This document shows, piece by piece, positions 8,325 through 15,667 of a stretch of DNA of 64,000 nt (position 1 is the stretch's first letter; each line of letters starts with the position of its first letter). This DNA comes from Draconibacterium mangrovi. Lineage in GTDB: Bacteria; Bacteroidota; Bacteroidia; Bacteroidales; Prolixibacteraceae. The translations under genes were made by a program, and so were the position numbers. The stretch lies in the NCBI RefSeq assembly GCF_010586825.1, contig NZ_JAAAGB010000001.1:372001-436000 (forward strand), in the 5' to 3' direction. The notes beneath the pieces were generated by a model that saw only the letters and a program-made list of their open reading frames with translations, ran no database searches and was not told where the DNA came from.

Positions 8325-9209
8325 ATGAAACGAAAACAATTTTTAAAAACAGTAATGGCGGCAGTACCGCTAACAGTTGCAGGGATGAAACTTAACGCAT
8401 TAAATAGAATAGCCGAATCGTTGGAAAATACGCCCAAAATGCCGGTGTTGTTTCTGGGGCACGGAAGCCCGATGAATGCCATTACAGAGAATGAATTTGT
8501 TCAGGGTTTCAGAAAGGTGTCTTCTGAAATTGAAAAGCCAAAAGCAATTGTTGTTGTGTCAGCACATTGGCAAACACAGGGAACACGCGTTACCGCGATG
8601 GGACAACCGGCAACCATTCACGATTTTGGTGGTTTCCCACAGGAACTTTATGATGTGCAATACCCGGCACCGGGAATGCCAGAACTGGCGCAGGATGTAA
8701 AAGATCTCGTGCAGAACACTACCGTTCACCTCGATGATAAGTGGGGCCTCGATCACGGAGCCTGGTCGGTTATCCGGCACATGTATCCCAAAGCCGATGT
8801 TCCGGTAATTCAACTGAGTTTGGATTACAGAAAATCACCACAGGAACATTATGAACTTGCTCAGGAGCTCAACAAATTACGCGAGAAGGGGATTTTAATA
8901 GTGGGCAGCGGTAACAACGTGCACAATTTACGAATGGTGCACTGGGGAAAACTGAACGAGAATTTTGGTTTTGACTGGGCCAACGAAGCCAACAATAAAA
9001 TGAAAGATTTGATATTGAGCGGCAATCACCAGGATTTGATCAACTATACGAAAATGGGCAGGGCTTTTCAATTATCGATCCCAACACCCGAGCACTATTT
9101 ACCACTGCTTTACGCGCTGGCACTGCAGGATAAAAAAGATGAAATAAGCATTTTTAATGACCAGCCGATTGGTGGCTCATTAGCAATGACCTCGGTAAAA
9201 ATCGGATAA
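8325..9209 (+). CDS. DODA-type extradiol aromatic ring-opening dioxygenase
   Basis: A 294-residue LigB-like protein of the 4,5-DOPA dioxygenase (YgiD) group. Metal-site motifs are present: LGHGSPMNAI (His near residue 47), VSAHWQTQGTRV, and LDHGAWSVIRHMYP. Substrates of characterised relatives are catechol-type aromatics, cleaved with non-haem iron or zinc. Start chosen at the ATG at 8325; a TTG 18 nt upstream is possible. The N-terminus (KRKQFLKTVMAAVPLTVAGM) looks like an export signal of Tat type but lacks the second arginine. It follows the YceI gene after 85 nt. Confidence 0.88.
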   Translation: MKRKQFLKTVMAAVPLTVAGMKLNALNRIAESLENTPKMPVLFLGHGSPMNAITENEFVQGFRKVSSEIEKPKAIVVVSAHWQTQGTRVTAMGQPATIHDFGGFPQELYDVQYPAPGMPELAQDVKDLVQNTTVHLDDKWGLDHGAWSVIRHMYPKADVPVIQLSLDYRKSPQEHYELAQELNKLREKGILIVGSGNNVHNLRMVHWGKLNENFGFDWANEANNKMKDLILSGNHQDLINYTKMGRAFQLSIPTPEHYLPLLYALALQDKKDEISIFNDQPIGGSLAMTSVKIG

Positions 9210-9215
9210 AAATGG

Positions 9216-9288
9216 TTCACGCAGATAACACAGATTTTCGCAGAATTTGAATTTCTTAAATCTGCACTTTCAGCGAAATCTGCGAGAA
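9216..9288. repeat. CGCAGAT-word inverted intergenic repeat, copy 1
   Basis: Left arm 9216-9244 (TTCACGCAGAT and on) and right arm 9261-9288 (ending ATCTGCGAGAA) are imperfect inverted copies built of CGCAGAT words. A second element of the same family lies at 24232-24305. Both follow a gene for a predicted exported protein. Confidence 0.75.
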
Positions 9289-9332
9289 ACTAAAACAATT
9301 ATTTTAAGTATAAACAATTAAAATTTGATAAA

Positions 9333-10175
9333 ATGAAAATAGGAGTAACAGGAGCAACAGGACAATTGGGACAATTGGTGGTAGAACAATTAAAACAAAA
9401 AACAGCAGCAGAAAACATTGTAGCATTAGTACGCACGCCCGAGAAAGCTGCAGATCCAGGTATAGAGGCACGTGCCTTTGATTACGAAAAACCAGAAGAC
9501 CTGGCCAGCGCATTGGAAGGTATTGATAGCTTATTGTTGATTTCCGGCAATGAAATCGGGAAACGTGCACAACAACACACCAACGTTATTAAAGCGGCAA
9601 AAGAAGCCGGCGTTAGCTGGATTGTATATACCAGTTTATTACATGCCGACACTTCATCGCTAAGTTTGGCCGGCGAACACATGGCAACCGAAGAAGCATT
9701 GAAAAACTCAGGCATTGATCATACTGTTTTGCGTAACGGTTGGTACACCGAAAACTATACCGGATCGATAGCAGGGGCATTGGGTGCTGGCGCATTTGTT
9801 GGCAGTGCAGGCGATGGAAAAATATCGTCGGCAACACGTGCCGACTTTGCCGAAGCTGCAGCCGTGGTGTTAACAACCGAAGAACATAAAGGCAAACTTT
9901 TCGAGTTGGCAGGCGACGAAAGTTATACCCTAACCGACCTGGCTGCCGAGATCTCGAAACAAACAGGAAAAGACATTCCTTACAACAACCTTCCTGAAGG
10001 TGAGTACGCTAAAATTTTAAAAAGCATTGGTTTGCCCGAACTATTTGCTGATGCCATTGCCAGTTGGGATACGGGAGCATCGAAAGGAGACTTGTTCGAT
10101 GACTCAAAACAACTGTCAAAATTAATTGGCAGACCAACAACACCAATGGCCGATGCTGTAAAAGCCGTTTTATAA
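9333..10175 (+). CDS. NAD(P)-dependent oxidoreductase, QOR2/NmrA-like
   Basis: A 280-residue atypical short-chain dehydrogenase of the NAD(P)H:quinone oxidoreductase 2 (QorB/YtfG) group. The nucleotide-binding motif GVTGATGQLGQLV is at residues 4-16; ALVRTPEKA and FDYEKPEDL follow the Rossmann order; IVYTSLLHAD and LRNGWYTENY are typical of the group. The best-studied relative reduces quinones with NADPH. The gene is monocistronic, between a CGCAGAT repeat and a good terminator. Substrate not determinable from sequence. Confidence 0.88.
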   Translation: MKIGVTGATGQLGQLVVEQLKQKTAAENIVALVRTPEKAADPGIEARAFDYEKPEDLASALEGIDSLLLISGNEIGKRAQQHTNVIKAAKEAGVSWIVYTSLLHADTSSLSLAGEHMATEEALKNSGIDHTVLRNGWYTENYTGSIAGALGAGAFVGSAGDGKISSATRADFAEAAAVVLTTEEHKGKLFELAGDESYTLTDLAAEISKQTGKDIPYNNLPEGEYAKILKSIGLPELFADAIASWDTGASKGDLFDDSKQLSKLIGRPTTPMADAVKAVL

Positions 10176-10198
10176 ATCAATTAAAAATAGCATTTGTT

Positions 10199-10249
10199 AA
10201 AAGCTGTCTGTATTTTTCTGCAAGGAAGTATGCAGGCAGCTTTTATTTT
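10199..10249 (+). terminator. rho-independent terminator after the QOR2-like gene
   Basis: Arms AAAAGCTGTCTG (10199-10210) and CAGGCAGCTTTT (10233-10244) pair with one G-U, and the right arm runs into TTTTATTTT. It lies 23 nt after the stop. Confidence 0.75.
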
Positions 10250-10298
10250 CTGAAGATCCAATAAAAATTAGTAGTAAAATCTGCTTTAAATTTATTGA

Positions 10299-10363
10299 CT
10301 CTCCCTGATTGTGCCTTCGACACAATCGTCCCTCTCTTCATGAAGAGAGGGAATGAGGGAGAG
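10299..10363. repeat. cloverleaf-like fold-back element (three-way junction)
   Basis: An outer 8-bp stem CTCTCCCT/AGGGAGAG (10299-10306 with 10356-10363) encloses two hairpins: GATTGTG/CACAATC (10307-10313 with 10321-10327) and a perfect 24-nt palindrome at 10329-10352 (TCCCTCTCTTCA and its complement). All pairings are exact. It lies between convergent genes (QOR2-like and TonB receptor). Confidence 0.8.
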
Positions 10364-10426
10364 TTCGCTGAAAGTTTGAATTATTTTCCTCACTGTTGGT
10401 GATTCATGGGAATCATGATTGTTTTA

Positions 10427-12979
10427 TTAGAACTCAATATTCAAAAACACGGCAGGCGTAAACGAGATGGCATCGGAATAAACACCAACAAGACTCACTT
10501 CGTCGATGGTGCTAATCCTTATATTCGAGTATTTAATGTTTTCGGTATTAAAAATATTCAGAATTGAAATTCCGGCTTCCGCTTTCACTTTTCCCGGTTT
10601 GAATTTATAAACCAAAGCCGCATCCATCCGGCTGTAAGCTTTATCGAAGTTTAAGTCGTTATCAACCTCAAAATCATAACGTTCGAAACCGGAACCGTAA
10701 ACGTAATTTGCCGAGAGATAAAACGATTTATAATTGTAAACCCCCGCAAATTTTAGCTCATGTTTTTGCTGGTGTGGTGCCGGCCGCCAAACATTAACCC
10801 TAAAATAGGGGAACTGCTCCTCCGTGTTACTCAGGGTGTACGAAATCCAGGCCATGTTTCGCTTGTACTCTTTTTTAAGAAAAATATCAAGGCCTTTACT
10901 TCTTGCCTTCCCCTCATAAAATCCCTCACTAATGCGTAAATTGCCGGTCCTATATCGACTTAATCCCTCAGTAGTTTTATAAAAAGTCTCGGCACTGACT
11001 GTAAATCCGTTTTTTTGATACGATACTCCGGCCACAAAATGTTCGGCATTTAAAACCGGAATTTGTTCCTCATCGGAATTTGTCCAAAACTCGGTATAAT
11101 TATTTGTACTGTCGAGCACCGTTGTTTTCGATAAAAACTGGTTATACAGTCCCCATGAAGCATTTATTTTCATGTCGTCAAAAACCGAAAACGATGCCGA
11201 AACTCGTGGTTCAAAATACCATTTACCGGGTTTGGTGTTATAAATAACTCGCACACCCGTTTTTAACTCCAGCAACTCCCCTAACGGATATTCATCCTGC
11301 AGATAAGAATAAATACGTGGCGATTGGTTATTGATATCAATCTGTTGTTCGCCCTCGGAAAAACGCGATAATTCAACATTGTTGTTAATCACTCCCGCAC
11401 CTACCAACAAACGATGTCCCTGACGAAAATTTAGGGTATGTTCGGCATTAAAACTTAGTTCGTCCACGGTGTTTCCCGAGTCTAAATGACTCTTTAATTC
11501 TATGAACCCGTCTTGAGACCTTTCTGTTTGGGCTTTTTGGTACAACTTACGCTCGAATGCGGAATAAGCAAAAGTCAGGTTGGTAGCATCCCCATTTCTC
11601 CAGGGATAATTCAACTGTGCCGATCCGCCCAACTGGTTATTCTGTTCCTGCTCCTCCCGCGTCCATAAAACACCTCCTATACGGGCATCCATATCGTAAT
11701 TAAAATCATCGCCACCACCGTATAAACTAAGCGAAAACCGGCTTCCGTCATCCCCTTTAAATGTATACTTCAGGTTGGCGTCGCGAAAAACAAAATCGGG
11801 TTTTACATCCGAAATACGACTGGCTGCAGGACCTTTCCCCAGGAAATTTCCTGATCCGGCACCGGAACCCGGTGTTGAACTTTCTTCTCTTGTAACAACA
11901 CTTATTCGTGTTGGGCCGTACAGCTGATGGTAGGTTTGGCGGTAAGCTGCCAGCAACGACGACTTTTTTGAAAGCGGCAGCTGAACCATCGAATTTACAG
12001 TAGTTGAATTGATACTGAATGTAAGACCTGGTTTTAATAAGGTTCCGTCTTTGCCCTGAATATCAACAATTCCTCCAACGCGATCGCCGTAACGGGCTTC
12101 GTAACCGCCTTTCATTACTTCAATATTTTTCACCACCAAAGGATTAACAACGGCAATGTTATCGTTAAAATTTTTCAACCCAAAAACAGTAAATCCGTCA
12201 AATTGGATTTTACTCTGGCTCTCGTAAGCGCCCCAAATAAGCAGATCGTTCGATTGTTCGCCTGAGGCCATTACTCCGGGCATTAAGCGCAAAAGATTAA
12301 ACACCGAATTATCGCCATACCCGGGCAGTATGGGTGCTATTTGGTGGTTAATTTTCATTCGTCCGGCATTGTAACCAATAAGCGTTGATTTTTCGATAGG
12401 ATTGCTGTAAATCTGCACCTCTTGAATGCGTTCGATTTGCGGATAAAGCAAAAAATTACGACTGAGACTTTGGGTAACAACCGTATCGTAAACAAAATAA
12501 CCCAGGTGCGATATCTGTAGATTGTATGATGTATCGGCCGAAGCGATAAAATTAAAATGTCCCTGCAAATCGGATTGTACCGGCCGGCGGTTAATAAGAA
12601 TGTATGAATACGGCAAAGGCTCGAAAGTGTTAGCTTCCAGCACTCGTCCGGAAATTTGTGTGAGCTCCGGCTTGCGTTCCCGTTTTGGTATGATCAGTAT
12701 TACATCGCCCGATCGTTCGATTTCGAGCGGAAAATCTTTAATGAGAAAGCGCAACGCCTCTTCATCGCTGTTGAAAGTTTTGTTGGTGGCACTAACTAAA
12801 AATCCGGAAAGTAAATCACTGTCGTAGGCAAACTGAAAGCCATACTGTTCCTTTAAATCGATTAAAACCTGATTTAGCGGGGTTTTGCGTGTGTTGATTT
12901 CTATTTTTTCGTGGTTTTGTGCCGCCACTTGCGATACGGCCAGCAGCATTACCAAAACCACAACGGTTAACCTGTTCAT
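10427..12979 (-). CDS. TonB-dependent receptor with STN domain
   Basis: Outer-membrane receptor of 850 residues, signal peptide 1-21 (ending VSQVAAQ). Order of parts: STN domain (about 25-95; INTRKTPLNQVLIDLKEQYG), a carboxypeptidase-regulatory-like domain (about 110-195; ISGRVLEANTFEPLPYSYI), a plug with LLRLMPGV and EARYGDRVGGIVDI (about 200-310), then a beta-barrel ending in LNIEF with a terminal Phe. STN-type receptors are controlled by a FecR/ECF pair, and both genes lie directly upstream in one operon (1-nt overlap with fecR). No SusD partner is present, so glycan uptake is less likely than a siderophore, cofactor or other ligand; the ligand is unknown. Confidence 0.93.
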   Translation of the reverse strand: MNRLTVVVLVMLLAVSQVAAQNHEKIEINTRKTPLNQVLIDLKEQYGFQFAYDSDLLSGFLVSATNKTFNSDEEALRFLIKDFPLEIERSGDVILIIPKRERKPELTQISGRVLEANTFEPLPYSYILINRRPVQSDLQGHFNFIASADTSYNLQISHLGYFVYDTVVTQSLSRNFLLYPQIERIQEVQIYSNPIEKSTLIGYNAGRMKINHQIAPILPGYGDNSVFNLLRLMPGVMASGEQSNDLLIWGAYESQSKIQFDGFTVFGLKNFNDNIAVVNPLVVKNIEVMKGGYEARYGDRVGGIVDIQGKDGTLLKPGLTFSINSTTVNSMVQLPLSKKSSLLAAYRQTYHQLYGPTRISVVTREESSTPGSGAGSGNFLGKGPAASRISDVKPDFVFRDANLKYTFKGDDGSRFSLSLYGGGDDFNYDMDARIGGVLWTREEQEQNNQLGGSAQLNYPWRNGDATNLTFAYSAFERKLYQKAQTERSQDGFIELKSHLDSGNTVDELSFNAEHTLNFRQGHRLLVGAGVINNNVELSRFSEGEQQIDINNQSPRIYSYLQDEYPLGELLELKTGVRVIYNTKPGKWYFEPRVSASFSVFDDMKINASWGLYNQFLSKTTVLDSTNNYTEFWTNSDEEQIPVLNAEHFVAGVSYQKNGFTVSAETFYKTTEGLSRYRTGNLRISEGFYEGKARSKGLDIFLKKEYKRNMAWISYTLSNTEEQFPYFRVNVWRPAPHQQKHELKFAGVYNYKSFYLSANYVYGSGFERYDFEVDNDLNFDKAYSRMDAALVYKFKPGKVKAEAGISILNIFNTENIKYSNIRISTIDEVSLVGVYSDAISFTPAVFLNIEF

Positions 12980-13839
12980 TAACTTTCGTCTGTCACGATG
13001 TAAACATTATTCGCTTGTTTTTCAAACTTCAGCCCCATTGGTTTACAAACAAAATCCAACACTTCTTCAACGCTGTACTGTTTTGAAAAATTACTTCCAA
13101 AATTACGATTATTTAATTGCGGATCGAGTTTTATGGTTACGGCATACTGACGCTCTATTTCATCGATAACCTCTTTTAACGGGCGCCCGGTGAAATAAAA
13201 ATAATTTTGTTTCCAGCTTATTGCCTTTTCGGGCTCAAACATTCTGGTAACAACCAGTTTCCCTTCTTCAAGTTCAACGTGGTTTTGAGGCAGTAGAATC
13301 ACTTTCTCGTTGTTTGGCGATGTTACCTGAACTTTTCCTGTGAGGCAGGTTACACGGTAATTTTCTGCGCGGGCATAAATATTAAACGAAGTTCCGAGCA
13401 CTTGCGTTGTTCCGTTTTTGGACTCAACGGTGAAAGTTGATCCCTCTTCAACAGTAAAAAAACCTTCCCCTTCAAATTTCAGTTTACGATCCCATTTCCA
13501 TTTTATCGGATTATAAACCAGTTTTGATGCTGCATTCAAATTAACCTTTGAGCCATCGGGTAATACAGCTGTTAGATGTTCACCCGGCAAACATTCTATG
13601 GTTTTCTGCCAGGACGAAACGACTGCCCCTATTCCAAAAATTAACAGGACTACTGCCGCCGCTGACCACTGAATCCATTTATTCCGGATAGCGACCACTT
13701 TTGCCGGTTTTTTAGCCATTTTGCCTTGCAGCTCAGTCCAAACATCAGCCTCCGATTTCTCCCAGCTAATCTTTCCCTTTCCGAAAAGATCTTTTTCGAA
13801 ATCATTTAACGGGTTGCTATGTCTATTTTTATCATTCAT
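12979..13839 (-). CDS. FecR family anti-sigma factor
   Basis: A 286-residue inner-membrane regulator. Cytoplasmic N-terminus of about 48 residues, one membrane helix (WIQWSAAAVVLLIFGIGAVV, about 49-68), a periplasmic FecR domain (LPDGSKVNLNAASKLVYNP; FTVESKNGTTQVLGTSFNIYA; VTCLTGKVQV) and a C-terminal DUF4974-type domain (FTGRPLKEVIDEIERQYAV). In this class the protein carries the signal from the TonB receptor STN domain to the ECF sigma factor. It overlaps the sigma gene by 8 nt and the receptor gene by 1 nt, so the three are translationally coupled. Confidence 0.93.
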   Translation of the reverse strand: MNDKNRHSNPLNDFEKDLFGKGKISWEKSEADVWTELQGKMAKKPAKVVAIRNKWIQWSAAAVVLLIFGIGAVVSSWQKTIECLPGEHLTAVLPDGSKVNLNAASKLVYNPIKWKWDRKLKFEGEGFFTVEEGSTFTVESKNGTTQVLGTSFNIYARAENYRVTCLTGKVQVTSPNNEKVILLPQNHVELEEGKLVVTRMFEPEKAISWKQNYFYFTGRPLKEVIDEIERQYAVTIKLDPQLNNRNFGSNFSKQYSVEEVLDFVCKPMGLKFEKQANNVYIVTDES

Positions 13840-14323
13840 TTGTTTTTAAACTAGTTCGTAAAAAGTGCAGAGCGAGCTTCATTCTTTTTTCCACTGCCTT
13901 TACACTTACACCAATCATTTCGGCAATTTCGCTGTAGGTTAGCTGATCAACCCTGCTCATCAGGAAAACGGTTCGTTGTTTTTCAGGCATTCTTTGCAGT
14001 GCGTTATTGTACGTTTCCTTCAATTGCCCGAAAACCAGATCTTCCTCCGGTGTGCGCGATTTTCCATCCGGTTCATAATGTTTAAAAAACTCAAAAGAAC
14101 GTTTTTCTTTTCGGTAGTACGACACAAACAGGTTGTTGGCTATTTTAAAAAGCAGGCCTTTCACCCTGGCATCGTCAATTTTATTGTTCTTCTCCCAAAT
14201 TTTCAGAAATGTTTCCTGCGCAATATCAGTAGCCAGTTCGGTATCTCCCGAACGATAGAACATGTAGTTACGAACCTGGCTAAAATGTTCATCAAAAAGC
14301 TTTTTGAATTCTTCTTTTGTCAA
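13832..14323 (-). CDS. ECF RNA polymerase sigma factor (FecI-like)
   Basis: A 163-residue sigma-70 family protein with region 2 (MFYRSGDTELATDIAQETFLKIW split by the usual linker, about 20-45) and region 4 (LQRMPEKQRTVFLMSRVDQL followed by TYSEIAEMIGVSVKAVEKRM, about 115-152). No anti-sigma or extra C-terminal domain. Directly followed by its likely FecR anti-sigma partner (8-nt overlap) and the TonB receptor, the standard Bacteroidota cell-surface signalling arrangement. Probably autoregulates the operon. Confidence 0.94.
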   Translation of the reverse strand: MTKEEFKKLFDEHFSQVRNYMFYRSGDTELATDIAQETFLKIWEKNNKIDDARVKGLLFKIANNLFVSYYRKEKRSFEFFKHYEPDGKSRTPEEDLVFGQLKETYNNALQRMPEKQRTVFLMSRVDQLTYSEIAEMIGVSVKAVEKRMKLALHFLRTSLKTNE

Positions 14324-14377
14324 AACGCGGCAACAATGATTAGACTTTTAAAGTTACGGGAATTTACGGGAATGAGA

Positions 14378-14412
14378 AATACCGGGAGACCATGAAAACA
14401 CATCCCGGTATT
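14378..14412 (-). terminator. hairpin downstream of the lipoprotein gene
   Basis: Perfect 10-bp stem AATACCGGGA/TCCCGGTATT with a 15-nt loop, 17 nt after the stop of the minus-strand lipoprotein gene. The following run is only moderately T-rich, so termination is inferred. Confidence 0.5.
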
Positions 14413-14428
14413 ATCTCCCCATTACTAA

Positions 14429-15451
14429 CTATCCGTTGCCGTTATGGTTATTATTTTGATTCTGACTACCATTTTGATTTCCGTTCTCTCCGGTGTACTG
14501 ATGCTGATTCCTATACTGATATTGTTTTGCCATTCCGTTATAATGTTTTTCCGAGAGGTCGATTACTTCGTCTCCGGCATTGGTTGACAACAGTGCATAA
14601 TGATCGCATTCTTCGCCGCTTTCGTTATACCCATAATCAAGTACCGAAACCAGGTTACCATCTATTCGCACTTCAACCACTCCTTCAACCATATATCGGC
14701 ACATTGCCAATCGTTTTAACGGAGTGGTAATTATTTTGCTGTAGGTTTCTTCGGTTCCATCGGGCCACACAATGGTTCCGGTAACTTCGCCGGTAATAAT
14801 CACAACATCATCACTTTGAATTTCGGGAGTATCAAGACCTGCCAGCCATTGCCATACCCGTTCGGCACTTCGCGTAACAGTTGTACCATCGGGATACACA
14901 AAGGTTAATTCCGACTCAAACTTACGGAATGTACTGTCCACTTTGTCGACTATTACTTCCGTGGTACCGTTAATCAGCATCGAATCAACCATAAAATCAT
15001 TGAAACTTACCAATCGCGAATAATCCTGACTGTTTCGTGGTGCCGAAATTACCAATACAATTTCTCCGCTTAATACTTTACCGTTGTTTAACACGGTGCT
15101 ATCGCCATAGTCAAGCGTGATTGTAAGCGGATATGCAGTACTGTCGCTGTGATCAATAGTTACGTCCGGACATTGATTTTCGAAATAGCGTAATTTGTTG
15201 TGCCATCCAAAAAATTTGCCCATTTGCCACCAACGTGTAAGAATTCGTTCGGCATTGGCAAAAAATTCCACTTCGTAATTACATTCGGCAACTGCAGCTT
15301 CAGCCTGCACTTCGGCCACTGTAATTTCGGCCGATTTTAAGGTCTGTTCGTCACTCATCCCCGGAATATCAATACCTTCATCGGTATTTGTATTACACGA
15401 GAACATGAATATTGCTAATGCAATAACTGAAAATCCAATAATTCTTTTCAT
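14429..15451 (-). CDS. putative lipoprotein with Asn-rich tail
   Basis: A 340-residue predicted lipoprotein: hydrophobic signal IIGFSVIALAIFMFSC with a lipobox-like FSC at residue 19, followed by an acidic linker. The body has several short beta-type repeats of the form YPDGTTVTRSAERVW and WPDGTEETYSKIITTPLK, which suggests duplicated units. The C-terminus (about the last 28 residues) is almost entirely Asn, Gln, Gly and His. No family is recognised. It lies upstream of the ECF/FecR/TonB operon on the same strand, separated by 105 nt including a hairpin, so it may be a regulated target or a neighbour only. Envelope location is inferred from the lipobox. Confidence 0.75.
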   Translation of the reverse strand: MKRIIGFSVIALAIFMFSCNTNTDEGIDIPGMSDEQTLKSAEITVAEVQAEAAVAECNYEVEFFANAERILTRWWQMGKFFGWHNKLRYFENQCPDVTIDHSDSTAYPLTITLDYGDSTVLNNGKVLSGEIVLVISAPRNSQDYSRLVSFNDFMVDSMLINGTTEVIVDKVDSTFRKFESELTFVYPDGTTVTRSAERVWQWLAGLDTPEIQSDDVVIITGEVTGTIVWPDGTEETYSKIITTPLKRLAMCRYMVEGVVEVRIDGNLVSVLDYGYNESGEECDHYALLSTNAGDEVIDLSEKHYNGMAKQYQYRNQHQYTGENGNQNGSQNQNNNHNGNG

Positions 15452-15546
15452 GACATTATATTTTAATGATTATTTCTACCTGTTATCCGCACAAGACTCC
15501 CAGCACCCTACTCTTTTGGGCATTTTTTTTAGAATTATTTTTGACC

Positions 15547-15585
15547 ATTAGCTCAATCTTCTGACAAACAACATCTTGAGCTAAT
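15547..15585. promoter_or_regulatory. 10-bp perfect inverted repeat between divergent genes
   Basis: ATTAGCTCAA (15547-15556) and TTGAGCTAAT (15576-15585) are exact inverted copies around a 19-nt spacer, in the 216-nt gap between the divergent lipoprotein and phosphatase-like genes. The right arm runs into TATTTTTT, so a plus-strand terminator is possible, but nothing is transcribed toward it on that strand within the gap; an operator is the alternative. Confidence 0.4.
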
Positions 15586-15613
15586 TATTTTTTCGTTGGC
15601 TTTACAAAAATCC

Positions 15614-15645
15614 TTTGTTGAAAGCGCTCAAATTGTTTACTTTTG
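15614..15645 (+). promoter_or_regulatory. promoter of the phosphatase-like gene
   Basis: TTTG (15614-15617), 20-nt spacer, TACTTTTG (15638-15645): a close match to the Bacteroidota TTTG-N19-TAnnTTTG promoter. The ATG follows 22 nt after the -7 box. Confidence 0.7.
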
Positions 15646-15667
15646 GCTGCTCAAATCAGTTTAGAAT

